Source: Neofusicoccum parvum (lineage: Eukaryota > Ascomycota > Dothideomycetes > Botryosphaeriales > Botryosphaeriaceae). From it: 64,000 nucleotides of DNA. The stretch covers positions 1,674,001-1,738,000 of the forward strand of contig CP087207.1 in NCBI GenBank assembly GCA_020912385.1. Direction: 5' to 3'. The notes under the pieces are model-generated. The model did not search any database. It was not told the DNA's origin and worked only from the letters and a program-made list of their open reading frames with translations. Positions 43,201 through 54,299 of this stretch are shown here, one piece after another. A program made the translations under genes and the position numbers. Numbering within the stretch: position 1 is the stretch's first letter; each line of letters opens with the position of its first letter.

Positions 43201-44315
43201 AGGTTCTTGAGCGCTACCTCTCACGCCTCGACGCCCAGCAGAATGTTCCGATGAGACCGGACGTCGTAAGATCAGGAAAAAGCCTTTCAAGGCTTCCTCT
43301 CCTTTTAAAACCGCCCTCTGTTTCTGATGACGCTCCCACTCCCAAGCCGGACCCAAAGTCGCTCGCACCGCCTCGGCCGGCCTCGCCTCCTCGGAAAGAA
43401 CTCACTCCGACGCCCATTGCGATAGAAACTCCCTCCGCATCTAGCAGCTCATCCACAGGCGTACACACGCCCTCTTCATCCCACTCCTCGTTTCAACTTC
43501 CGCAGCATCCACAAGGACTCGAATACAAGCCCGGACCCATCTCCCAGCCCAGCGTGCCAGCAGACGAACCAGGCAACGAAATCATGATCGTTGACGACAA
43601 CCCTCTGAACCTCCGACTCCTCTCTGCTTTCCTCAGCAAGCAGGGCTTCTCCCACACCTCTGCGGTCAACGGCCTTGAAGCACTGAACCTGTTCAAGGCA
43701 AATCCTCAACGATGGGCGGCCGTGTTGATGGATCTGAGCATGCCCGTTATGGATGGCGTGACGGCCACGAGAGAGATAAGGTCTTGGGAGATGAAGTTCG
43801 CAAATGCTGCGGTTAGCCCAGTCGCACCTGACAAGGGTGAACTGCTGCGGGAGAGCAGCAGCGATTCTGCCGAGACGTTGAGGAGCGAGCGGAGGCGGCA
43901 GTCCGTGGCCGTGAGCACAGACGAGGCATCAGAGGAAGCATCGGACGAAGCTACATCGTGGGATCTACACAGTGGAAGCACCCAGGTAGAAGAGCAAGAT
44001 CACAGCTCGGGAACGTCGGAAAGTGAAAGCATATTTTCACCCATAGCGTCGCCGGGTGTGGAATTGCATAAATATCCTTTGGAATCGCCGGTATCAACTA
44101 GAGCGACGACGCCAACGTCGCCGCCATCGCCCACCCGGCCATTGCAGTTGCCACCGCGCTTGACAACCTCTGGGGTCCGGATCATCGTGATAACCGGGCT
44201 CGGCAGCGCGACTGCCCGGTTTGAAGCGATGTCGGCGGGCGCGAACGTCTTCATAACGAAGCCGATCAAGTTCCGGGCACTAATCAAGACGCTGAATGGA
44301 AGTGTGGCCGAATAA
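40280..44315 (+). CDS. Hybrid sensor histidine kinase with GAF, HisKA, HATPase and receiver domains
   Basis: Exons 40280-40338, 40397-43114 and 43178-44315 give 1,304 residues. The first intron (58 bp, donor GTGCGC, branch CTGAC) restores an N-terminus MPVSKTRLANEREREV joined to SYYPLSWDIPD. A GAF-type sensor domain covers about 60-210. A Ser/Pro-rich linker follows, then the H-box FIESMSHELRSPLHGI (phospho-His534), N-box LMNVFGNALRYT (about 697), G-boxes DSGMGMS and GTGLGMS. The C-terminal receiver starts EIMIVDDNPLNLRLL; phospho-acceptor Asp1111 is in VLMDLSMPVMDG and the conserved Lys1287 in ITKPIKF. Between them an insertion of about 115 Ser/Glu/Thr-rich residues separates the helix after the Asp from the VRIIVITGL strand. 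The stimulus is unknown. It probably feeds a phosphorelay to a fungal HPt and response regulator. Confidence 0.92.
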
Positions 44316-45193
44316 ACCCCTCGTTTCCTCTAGTAGGACGCTTCTTCCTCTATTAGACATGAATCCCGCACCACTGACGAAGCTGTTTTCCCCAGCTTCT
44401 GTTCCTTTCTCGCAAGCACGCACAGGTTGACGTTGCGGATTCACACGGCTAGGAGTTCTACTTTGCTTTTTTTCCTACTTCTCTCCTTATATCTTTACGG
44501 GACGAATGAGGCGCTGGCCTGCCCTTTCTTCTCGGGTATACTGTGTACGACAAGGGCAGAAACCTTTGTTGAATTTCCTTCAAGTTTCTTTCATATCCCC
44601 GGGGACGGCAGTCCCTTGCTTTCAATTTCGGCGAGTGGTAGCATAGACGGAATGACTGGTTAACGACCACTAGTTGCAAGTACGGCGCGTAATTGCACAC
44701 TTTTATAAGAGATGCATGGAGCACACGGTACAAAATGGCCGCGGTTAAGAACCAGTTCCTTTGCTTATCCCGCTATAATATTTCCTCGCCCGTTAACATT
44801 ACCAGCTCCTTCACCATACCCGCAACTTCTCTCAGTACCTCAAGTGCTACCCCGAGAGATCTCCCGCAACTCCCTCGGGTCCAGGTGCTACGCAGACCAA
44901 CCAAGGCATCGGACGCTTACCTTCGCATACAACGTCGTCCTGAAAAGCCCGGATGCGAGAGAGAGTTCCCCTAGTCAACTGCTTCAGGAATCCCCCCTAC
45001 AGACGAAGAGTATGGCCGCATGGGCATCTACGCTACTCCGGGGCTTAGACCAGGACACACCTAGAAGTCTTGGCTGCAAACCAGATTGAAACCGAGGAAA
45101 AGTCCTACGACAGTACGACAGTTCTGAGACTTGAACGTGGATCCGTGCTGCTCCTAAAATCGACCCGCGCTTTTCTGTGTGCACTGAGACGAC
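44316..45193. other. Gene-free stretch
   Basis: Downstream flank of the histidine kinase; short frames without motifs. Nothing else seen. Confidence 0.4.
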
Positions 45194-45585
45194 TCAACAG
45201 TGTGGGGTACGGCTTATTCGCGCAGTGGCCGACGTCGGAGTGTTTTCGGCTTCTCGGCTTCTCCGATGTTGCTCCTGCATTGCGAAGAGAGGAATGAGCG
45301 GAGTCCGTTGCAGGGAACTAAAGACGTCCTTGTCATCATCCTTGTCCTCCGTGTAGATCCTGGCCGTCTCGGTGCGCTTCTGTAGCTGATCGACCGTGTT
45401 CTCCGGCTTGTTGAACACAAAAACCCGCTCTAGCCGCGTGCCCGCCCAGTTCTCCGTGAATTCTTTCTCTGTCTCGTTCGCCCCCTTGAGACTTTGTTTT
45501 CGTCCTTCTCGCCACCGACTGCAAGTTTCGCGTGCTCTTTTTCAACTCGTTTCGTCTTTCCAACAGAGTACACGACAGGAAGTTC
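45194..45585 (-). pseudogene. Gene relic with a one-base loss in a G-run
   Basis: After a plausible acceptor (TTGTGGTAG at 45586) the minus strand reads ELPVVYSVGKTKRVEKEHAK then LAVGGEKDENK. The frame changes at a five-G run (plus-strand C-run 45481-45485) and resumes as ANETEKEFTENWAGTRLERV then FVFNKPENTVDQLQKRTETA and IYTEDKDDDKDVF, ending at 45194. The composition on both sides is clearly protein-like and one missing G restores the frame. No family is recognised and no upstream exons are found. Confidence 0.45.
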
Positions 45586-46415
45586 CTACCACAACGTGAA
45601 AGGGGAAACAAAGACGGTGAATATCCAGACGATATCGGGATTAAAGCAGGACTTGCATTCTCAGCCAGATTGCAAAAGTGCTGGAAAGTAAAGGAAAGGC
45701 CTGCCGCGCCAGAGAAACATAATAACAGGTTATACAACTTGATCCATCAACGTGGGTCCACGACAGCCGTTAAGTCCCGCTTAAAGCCCTATAAAGCTCA
45801 AGATCGATTAAGTGGAGACCATTGATCTGCCGGTTTGTGGAGCTGAGACACGAACAAGTGCCCTTGACCCGCAGATCTGCTCTCGCTGTCGAGACTTTGC
45901 AGAACATGCAAAATTGTTTGAGGTCATGAATACTATTCTACTTATTGCGTATGCAAAGATGCAGTAGGTAAGTCCACCATTAGATATAGAACTCAGCGCG
46001 CATGCTTGATTCTGCGGTTCAATTCGCCGTCTAGGTACCCTGTTAAAACCATGGATCTTCTATCAAGACGACGACTATTGTACCGCACTTGTAAACACTC
46101 TATCTACCCACGGCTTCAATAGAGATAGAAAATATGTTGGCCAGTCTTGCCCGATTGACCATCTTTTCGACCATCGACGGCCTATTTCACGCGCTGGCTT
46201 TAAGAGTGCTAGCAACATTCGCCGACGTCATTCCTTTAAACTCAGCCATTAACTATAAGACTTCAATCGCAGCAAAGCTCTTTGATATGCAAGTTGTATC
46301 CTTTCTAAGGAGTGGGCTTGGGGGTAGAAGGTAACTCAGATTGTCCTTAGGTTGAAATCGACAACTTATTCGAGTTGTGTAATGAATACTAACGCGCTTG
46401 CTTAGGGCCAATGCA

Positions 46416-46857
46416 TTAGGCCAGAATGGTGCTGACAGGCGAGATGATGCGCTGGATGTTGGCGCGCCACCGCAGCTCATCGCTCTAGCGAGAGAAAGGA
46501 TAAGTAGTAATCGTCATGGTCTTTGGACCTAAAGTGGGATAGTACTTGAAGAGCATCTCGGAGCAAGAGGGAACGTCAGTCGGATCCTACGCTGCTTACC
46601 TTGCTGCTAAAGTCGTAATTGCCGTCTGTTAGATTGCATGCCTGACTGCGTTCATCCCTGCTATGTTGCTTCTTTCGCATTTGGCGGGGCGCGATAGTGA
46701 GGCGGCGGCTTGGTCCGTCAAGGTTTGAGACGGGGGACGGGCAAGGCTCCAAGGGCTTAGGGGCGGCGGTAACGCTAACATCGGTACTAGTCGTGTCCTT
46801 AGTACCGGGTCTAGAGCTGAGAAGGGAGCCGTTGGTTGAAACGGCGTCGAGGTCCAA
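46416..46857 (-). CDS. Uncharacterised spliced gene, 5' end unresolved
   Basis: A 3' exon 46484-46416 encodes SDELRWRANIQRIISPVSTI plus LA and a stop. A 115-bp intron (GTAAGC donor) joins it in phase 0 to an exon ending at 46600 that encodes a Ser/Thr/Pro-rich segment with RRLTIAPRQMRKKQHSR. The frame is open upstream to about 46880, with no in-frame ATG; a CACGGACAG acceptor at about 46859 suggests an upstream exon. No first exon could be located, so the gene may be a 5'-truncated relic. Family unknown. Confidence 0.48.
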
Positions 46858-46899
46858 GCTGTCCGTGAGCGCGTGAGCGCCGATGGCTCAAACCACATA

Positions 46900-49782
46900 T
46901 CGACGTGATAGTTGCAGTGGACGGTGTGGACGTGTGGATCAGTCTGCTAGTGCAGCGCAGGCTGGCTGGTTGGCTGCTCCACCGCTTCCTTCCCTCCACG
47001 TCAAAGCGCTGATCACCCCCGGAACGCAAAATTTTTCTCATTATGCATCTTCTTCATTTTATTTTCCAGAACACTTCCGTGCGTTCATCCCCCACAAGCT
47101 CTGCACCGACTGCCAGGAGCCGAGGCCCATGATTACAAATGAACAAGGGCTGACTACACAGGAGCATATCATGGTCTCCCCTCCTCGCACCGTCCATTGA
47201 ATACGGACGCACTGCTCTACCGTGACTGCGGCGACAAATATTCAAAGCTCCATAGTAAGTATCGTTCATACTCCTGCAAAGATGGACTTTATGGATTCGC
47301 CTTGCCAGTGTTGAAGTGCTGCCAGACGTTCCGCTTGTGTAACAGCTTCCATACTTATCATTTGCTCAACCGATTTGGCACCCGGCTTTCCATACTATCC
47401 CCATAACAAATCCAGAAGCTAGTTTCTCCGAGGTGCTAATGAGAATTCCAGAGGCGACGCGCTGGGTTGATATGGTGGCCAAATTCGGTAGTTATGCCTT
47501 GATGATCGTATGTTGGGCGGAGTAAGAGGCTATAGGCAGCCATGCGCCGCAAATACCCTCAAAGAAGGAGAATGTATAGGGCGGTAAGCTTCGGGGCTCG
47601 TGAGCATGCGGGTATGGCGTCAAACGTGCAACGCTTACGGTGTTTCCACTACGATGATGGATAACACGCCTGCACTGCTCCACGGTGCACTGGATGCACG
47701 AGCTATGATTCATTAACTGATTGCAATAGTTGCCTTGAGGATACGATAGCATTAGGAGGCCGATTATTGCTGCAATATTGACTTACTCGTCCACACTGGC
47801 CCCGAAAAGGACTCTGAGCGTCGGTTACGTGGAACATTCCACAGATCCTCCTTTTTATCCAGCTGAAATGCCCACCAGAGTGTCGGAAGAGTATACACGT
47901 GCCGATACGAGTGTCCGGAGGAGTTAGGTGGCGGCTTTTGGTGGCGAAAGCCTGTCAAAGCCGCACTGCCGACGCACATGAAGCAGCGCCCATCGTAATA
48001 CAGTCTATTCAAGCCTATTGAGGAATATATGGGTGGACTAAAACTGTTTCTGATCCAGAGGCTGTGCTGTGCGTGCAAGACCAATACGATGGGTGTGCGT
48101 GGGTTGCGGTCCTCGAGAGTGCGGAGAAGGGCGGTGAACGGGTGCAGGAGTGCTTACATGGGTTCTGAGAGGTCTCAATTGCGTCCTTGTCTGATTTTTA
48201 CTTCTTCTCAGACTTCCAGATTGCTCTGGCGAATCTTGAAGCTTGTTTGTGCATCTTTGAGGCCCCTTGTTCGCATGATTGCGTTTGATGGAGTCAGCAT
48301 CCGTTGGATATTCACTTAAACGCCAGCTGGCCTCCCCCAGCGAGCTGCCGCTGCGAGGTCGGAACAGGATGAAGCGCCACCAGGAGGCTTACGACCTTTT
48401 CGACCAGAATGAAAAGTGGGAAGGTGGGTTTGGGGTAGCTGAAGGCGAGGAGAAGAGCGCGAGGGGCAAACACAACGGTGGTAGTGTTTGTGGTGTGGCC
48501 GATCACCTGTGGGACCTCCCGGGGCTAGCGCTTCTCCAACCACGCTGCACTAACACACCGCGAGTCCAGTAGTTAGGAAATGCTGAGAAATGGGACAGAA
48601 GACTTTGGAAGGGATGTACAGGTCCGGGGTATCCTTGGGGGTGCTCTGCGGTCGAACATACTCCGGAGCGGAACGGCGCGCGTAGGAGGCTGAAACGGCG
48701 TCGCAAATATCTGACGGGCCTTCTAGTAGCTATTCTACCTTGAAAATTGACCCAAATTGTCCTGAAAGGTTCAATGCGACTGTTGCGTGCTTCAGGGTGG
48801 CATTCCGGCAGCCCGGCGGAGCTCGGGGGCTCGGTGAGCCTTCCTCCACCTCACAAATGTCACTTCGCCTTTCCACCACCACCACGACGCAAGACCAGAC
48901 TCCACTGCCACACCGCAACTCATCCTACGCCCTTTCAGAACCACTGAGGTGACTGTGGGACCGCTCTTGAGCCGCTTCCCTTGCAGGTGTTGACGCACCC
49001 GCTGGGTAAACATTCGTTCCAACGCTCACTTCCACAGTCTTTCAACACTACCGACCGCCACGAAAACACACCATATCGCTTTGGATACCCTCCCACACGC
49101 CTCCATACCATTTTGTCGTCCTTGAAGTTGCGCTGAAAGAGCTGGCGCACGCTGTCTTCGCCGTGGACGGCGGCCGAGCACACAAGGCGACGTCCGCCGG
49201 GTAATTATTTGCTCCTGGGCTTATCTCTATTCGCCCTTCACTTTGCTGACCACAAGAAAAATGACCCACAGTCGTAACTCGTCCTCAATTAAGACTTTCA
49301 GCATACCATACATCGACGTGATCCTTCACGGAAACGGGTCAGAGATAGACACAGCGGTGCAAGCGGCTGCAAGACGCTCGCGACATCCAGGAGACAATAA
49401 TCGGCGAGTGGACCACTCTGCATGTCCTCCGCACATCTCAAACTGATAGGAAAACATCATCTGCCAGCAAGAGCTTGGTTCGATGACCTCCTCACCACAA
49501 TAGTCGATAAACAGGCAGCAGATCTTCCAGACACAGTTACGAGCGAACACAAGGGAGCCGACTAAACCCCCAAAAGATACTCTCTGTTGCACGAATAGAC
49601 GGAGCACACGTAGGGTGGCTCGAGTATGAGACATGACTCCGACGGCGAAACAGAGGTCCTGGGAGGTGCGCTCGATAGGGTGAATCTAGTATTCGCTGCC
49701 AGGACCCTGAACGACAACGTCATATACTGCTACAACCAAGATACTCTCACGGTTTCTGAACGCGTGATTCATCTTCGTAGGT
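46900..49782. other. Gene-poor tract
   Basis: No supported gene over about 2.9 kb. One minus-strand exon-like piece (47639-47733) encodes a Cys-rich segment (YCNQLMNHSSCIQCTVEQC) between a plausible acceptor and a GTAAGC donor, but the flanking exons do not join cleanly. Otherwise only short frames. Confidence 0.4.
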
Positions 49783-49947
49783 GCCTCTAATAAAGCTGCA
49801 TTCCGCGCCATTGACCTCGCAGACCTTGGCTTCAAGGTCGAAATCTACCTGATGCGCGGCCACCTGGGCGTGCTGGGCAACTCGTTGGCCAAATTCCAGG
49901 CTGTGAAGGAGCTCGCGCTTTGGAAACCTCCAGAAGCCTCTGGATAG
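49783..49947 (+). pseudogene. Degenerate LINE RNase H fragment
   Basis: A 54-codon frame reads ASNKAAFRAIDLADLGFKVE and YLMRGHLGVLGNSLAKFQAV, the pattern of the RNase H domain at the C-terminal part of Tad-type LINE ORF2 (Trp-x-PGHxGxxGNxxAD), but the PGH and AD positions are degraded. It ends at TAG 49945-49947. No TSD or tail is visible. Confidence 0.55.
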
Positions 49948-52003
49948 GATGGTCGGAAGCTGCTTCACGTTAAATTCCTTCAATATCCTGGTAAGTCATC
50001 ACAGGACTTCTCATTGGCACGGAACAAGCTGATCACATTGTTGCCGTGTCAGCAGTATCGCTACTATTCATTCACACTAGAGCCAAAAGCACCATGCTCG
50101 GCCGGGTCTGAATGTTTGAATCCCCCACCTCACCAAGTTCGAAATCTCGAAGTCTCCCCATGTCGTCGACAGCACCAGCCAGTCCTCTCAGTCAGGAACT
50201 CTCCACTGTCTTCGCCAGCCACGAACACCGCAAAGGCCTTCTGTATAGATCGCATTTCGCACCTTGACAAATCATAGCCATCTACTACGCCACGCCCGTG
50301 CCCCACTAAGCTCCTTTCATTTACAACGCACCTGTGGAAGAAGCATCTAGTCAGGGAGCAGGGGGAGCGCACGAAGTGAGCGAGTTGAAGAAAAGGACAC
50401 ACAACCAGGCAATGCAGATGTGCTAGAAAGCATAGGGTCGAGCTAGTCCCACGTTAGCTTTTGTGCGCCTAAGACCTCTTGCCATGCTAAGGAAAAAGCA
50501 TTTGTTGAACTGTGGGTGGACTTCAGGTCCTGAACTGTGTGAGGTCAGAAGAAAGAACTGAATTTCTGCCTGTCCTTCTCAGTGAAGGAAAAATGAGTGT
50601 CCTTAAATACATAAATCTGAGCTGACATAACCGAGGAAATGAGTGTATCCGAGGAAGTGATATCCGAGGGTATTGGGCATGAACAGTGGCAAATTGATGC
50701 CCTCCTCTTCTCCGGTAGAATCTTCGAGAGATTGTAGTAACTAAAACTAAACAACAAGTGCTGCCTGAGAAATAAGGGGATTCTGGTTGACAGCATTTGA
50801 CTCCTGGGCTCTTTCATGAAAAAGATGCCACCGGAGGTCATGCTGCGAGTATAACCACGTTTAGAAACGGTATTGTTTCTGCCTGATGAGACTCGATTGA
50901 GAGTGCCAGGGCAACATTCCATGGGTCAACTTCAGTATACGCTCTAACGTAGACGTCCGTAACGGCATAGATGATCACCGAGTCTTCAAGAATAACTAGC
51001 TGCCCGCTTGGGCTGATGACAGCTTCGTCGCTCGCCGCACTCGCCAGACCGACAAGACGGGATTCTTGAAGTATATTATCCTTCAAATGTGCGGCAACAA
51101 AGCTGGAAGGCCCACTCACTAAGCAGTTCAAGTCTGCCGGGAAGTGTGCTCAGAAGCCCGTTCAGGAAAATCGAGAACCTCACTCATCCTGAGAGCAACA
51201 TGGGCGAAAATGAGACCAAGCCATACTTCCATTTCACTGGGGAGAAGTTTAATAAGCTTCTAGAGCTGAAGGCTAACGGTGACACTTGGAAGTCAATGGA
51301 CTAAGAAATCAAACACCAACACCCCCGCTTTTAATAGGACAAACACATTCATGTCGCATGACGCCGTATGTGAGTATTCCGACTGGCAGGAGGACATCCT
51401 CTGTCGCAGTTAGTTGAAGAGAACCATGGGAACACGTTGGCTCATCAAGCTAACTTAGCTCGTGATGATCACGAGCAAGTTGCCAGTAGGTCGACTCACG
51501 AGCACTACGGACGTCGTCAACACGCCGTTATCGAGTGCCCGAGGATGTGCTACTCACACGCCGGGAAACGGAGCACAATTCGACATCATCATGCTGAAGA
51601 CCGGCCTGTAGATCTGTGCTGCTCCTCTAGGAGCCCCTCGTGGTTTTTTCCGATCGGATGGTGGGACCGTTGGCGCCCTTACCTACGCTAGCTGCCCTGT
51701 GCCTGCAGCTACCCCGCGTTCAGGAGCGCTTCTCCTTTTGCGTTGATGGTGGATCGCGACAGGTTTCTTTTCCGGTGGATTGAACCTTATTTTGGAGATG
51801 AGCGCGGACGGCCTCCCGTTTGCGGACGAAAGACGGTCATGTGCTTGGTTTAAAGCTGGGGATAGTTTTGTGTCATCCCTGGCTAACAGGTGTTCAAGAT
51901 GCCATGACAAAGCTCCTGCGGTACGTTCAAATCAAAAGAGCGCAGAGTCAAAATCATCCTCCCTGACATGTGATCTCACCTGCAAGTCCGACGGGAGAAT
52001 GCG
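49948..52003. other. Gene-poor tract with small protein-like relics
   Basis: Contains a minus-strand piece (about 50866-51110) encoding SFVAAHLKDNILQESRLVGL and SPSGQLVILEDSVIIYAVTD, which looks protein-like but has no start or partner exon. A plus-strand piece (51197-51304) encodes MGENETKPYFHFTGEKFNKL then LELKANGDTWKSMD. Both look like remains of host genes. Confidence 0.4.
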
Positions 52004-53520
52004 ATGCCACAGTTTTGGAGACCCTTCGCGATGCGAACGGCAAACAGGCAAAATTCCGACATGACCGTTCGCGACGCGTCAAGAAGCAACACCAAGGGCT
52101 CCGATGGCAACAACATTCAGGTCAATGGAGACGGCACCTGTTGGAGCCTGGTCACATTGGTGTCACGTGCCGTTTATTTTTGCTGCAACACCGCTAAGAG
52201 GGTGGCCTCCACACGTAATAGTCAAGAATTCGTGGCAAAGGGCGAGTCAAGAAATTATCAGAGCTATCCTCTACCTCCTACGCCAGATTCGGCAGAACAA
52301 CGGACCGCCGGTTGAGTTCAGGTGGGTACCAGCGCACCAGGGTATCGCAGGAAACGAAAGGGCAAATCAACTGGCACTGCAAGCTACAGCAAGTACCCAA
52401 GAGCCCCCGTATAGTGTAGTACTACGGTCCCTAGCGCTTTCAAAATGCAAAGCCGCAACTATGAAGAAGTGGACGGAATCCTTTAAGACCGCTAAAGGAG
52501 GTGAGGCCTCCCGTAAGCTCGACCAAGCACTCGCTCAGTTTCATACGGAACGGCTTTACAATCAGCTTAGTTACAAAGAGGCTTCCGTAATCGCTCAGCT
52601 TCGAACCTCTAAGGCAAATCTCAACGAACCACTATACAAGATTAGGTATGCGCAGTCAACAGCATGCGCCTGTGGAGCAGAAAAAGAGACAGTCAAGCAT
52701 TTCCTTCTCGAGTGCCCGCGCTGGCTGGATCTTCGGGTAGAGCTACAGAACGGGCTTGGAGATATGTTTGGTGACCTTGCGTATATGTTAGGAGGCTGGT
52801 CAGGAACAAAACTACCGAATGGGAAATACAAGGACGGACCTCCGGACAAGTGGCGGGCGGACCCGCGTGCGATCAAAGCAACGGCAGCTTTCGCTTTGGC
52901 TACCGGAAGGCTTAACACAACTAGGGATTAGGAGACTGCGACGGCTACTCACTCCTCTATCCTTCTACCAGTTAGTTGTCACGCTGATACAGGGACTGAC
53001 AACGCTCGGGAACTAGTCTCGATGAAGCCTGGCATGAAGGACCAAAGCAGTCAACCCCTCCTACCTCCCCTTAACATTCAGCAGTCTTAGCTTCATCAGT
53101 TTTTCCTTTCCTCCCTTTCCTTTCTTTCTTTTCTGTTCTTCCTGTCTTACGCTCGTTTCAAGAAGGGTAGCGACTTCAATAATGTGTGGGCCTTGGATGA
53201 ACCGGGATCCCAATGTAGCTTAAAGCAGATTTAGCGATATTGTCCCTATGGCCCGCGGAGGCCGACGGGGTGTATGAATACTACTACTACTACTACTACT
53301 AGTCAAGAATTCACTCATTTGGCTGTCTTAATCAATGTTTAAACAACAGCCAAGCTGGCCAACACGGAGTCACGGTCAATGAAGCTACCGGAGCCGTGCC
53401 TCGTATCGGCCAACTCGACAATGCTGCTGGAAATGTCCTCGTCTCTCCGCCGCTGCCCGTGACACAGGAAATCCCCACTACCATACTATTTACGGGAATC
53501 TGGTTCAGGATCCTCCGATA
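52004..53520 (+). pseudogene. Host coding-like sequence split by the LINE
   Basis: Left flank (before 52231) reads SDGNNIQVNGDGTCWSLVTL; right flank (from 53313) resumes with THLAVLIN and then, in another frame, NNSQAGQHGVTVNEATGAVP and PRIGQLDNAAGNVLVSPPLP. The GNN..VNGDG and Gly/Asn-rich character suggest one former protein, function unknown. With the 12-bp TSD removed once the flanks join cleanly. Confidence 0.35.
52232..53300 (+). mobile_element. 5'-truncated Tad-like LINE retrotransposon with TSD and (TAC)n tail
   Basis: The 1,069-bp insertion begins inside the RNase H domain and reads WVPAHQGIAGNERANQLALQ, followed by the C-terminal zinc motif CACGAEKETVKHFLLECP, ending at TAG 52929-52931. 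The 3' untranslated part is about 345 bases with a pyrimidine-rich stretch, and the element ends in (TAC)7T at 53279-53300. It is flanked by a 12-bp direct repeat AGTCAAGAATTC (52220-52231 and 53301-53312), a target-site duplication. The frame is intact over 230 codons with few signs of decay, so the insertion is probably young. Confidence 0.82.
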
Positions 53521-53594
53521 ACTGTCCCTGTCCGTTTTTTTTTTGGCGATCGAAGAAGAGACCTACGCCCCACTCCCCCCTAAATGCTTTTCAG

Positions 53595-54050
53595 GTAAAT
53601 GACGGTGGCGTGAAGACCTACGGCGAGCTCACCTGCATCAGTTCTCATTGCTACGATCAAACTGACCCTGCGCCTTCTATGGGTCGGTGCCGCTGCACCT
53701 GCACTGCCGGAAGCTGCCGAAATAGAGCATCGGAAACCAGATCGACGGTTTGGTGGACCGCGCACTCCAGTATTTTGATTGTCCCATCATATTCAGGAAC
53801 GACTGGTGGAGCTTTTGTAGGAGAACTTCGGAAACGCCTCAATCGCCTGCTTCGAGGAGACCGTGACAGCGACAAGAGACTTCATTTATACATGCTGAGC
53901 CTCGCGTGCGATCGCATCAAGGGTGCTCGTGTCGAGGATGTATTCAGGACTCAGAAGTTCCTGGGCGAATTGTATGAGCTCGGCCACGTCGCATCATTCT
54001 CAAAGGATATGATCACCTTGCTGTACAACAGGAAGCTAGGTCAAAGATGA
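53595..54050 (+). CDS. Uncharacterised ORF, probably the 3' part of the disrupted gene
   Basis: After a good acceptor (ATGCTTTTCAG at 53594) the frame reads VNDGGVKTYGELTCISSHCY and DPAPSMGRCRCTCTAGSC, a Cys-rich segment, then TGGAFVGELRKRLNRLLRGD and LGELYELGHVASFSKDMITL. It ends with LGQR at 54050; coding-like sequence resumes beyond the stop near 54170-54296. This looks like the remains of a longer gene, now not expressible. No family recognised. Confidence 0.38.
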   Translation, partial: VNDGGVKTYGELTCISSHCYDQTDPAPSMGRCRCTCTAGSCRNRASETRSTVWWTAHSSILIVPSYSGTTGGAFVGELRKRLNRLLRGDRDSDKRLHLYMLSLACDRIKGARVEDVFRTQKFLGELYELGHVASFSKDMITLLYNRKLGQR

Positions 54051-54299
54051 GAGCTCTTCGTGATGAGGAACTGTATGAAGGAACACCTGTGCAAGAATGT
54101 AGCTGGTGTCCAGAAGGTCAGGAATTCAGCGCGTTCGAGGATGGTGGTGGATTAGGTCATTAGACACGACCTGCAGCTCATGTTAGGAGAATTTAGAGGC
54201 GATGAGCTAGATAAGACTACTGGATTTAAGCTGAAGTTTCGATCAAACAGATATGATAAAGTCACTACTTATGTTGAATCATCACTGCTGAGGTGACGG

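Noticed and set aside
52104..52931. Annotating the 275-codon frame as a host gene
   Set aside because: Only the part after 52232 is LINE RNase H and zinc motif; the first 43 codons are host flank read in frame by chance.
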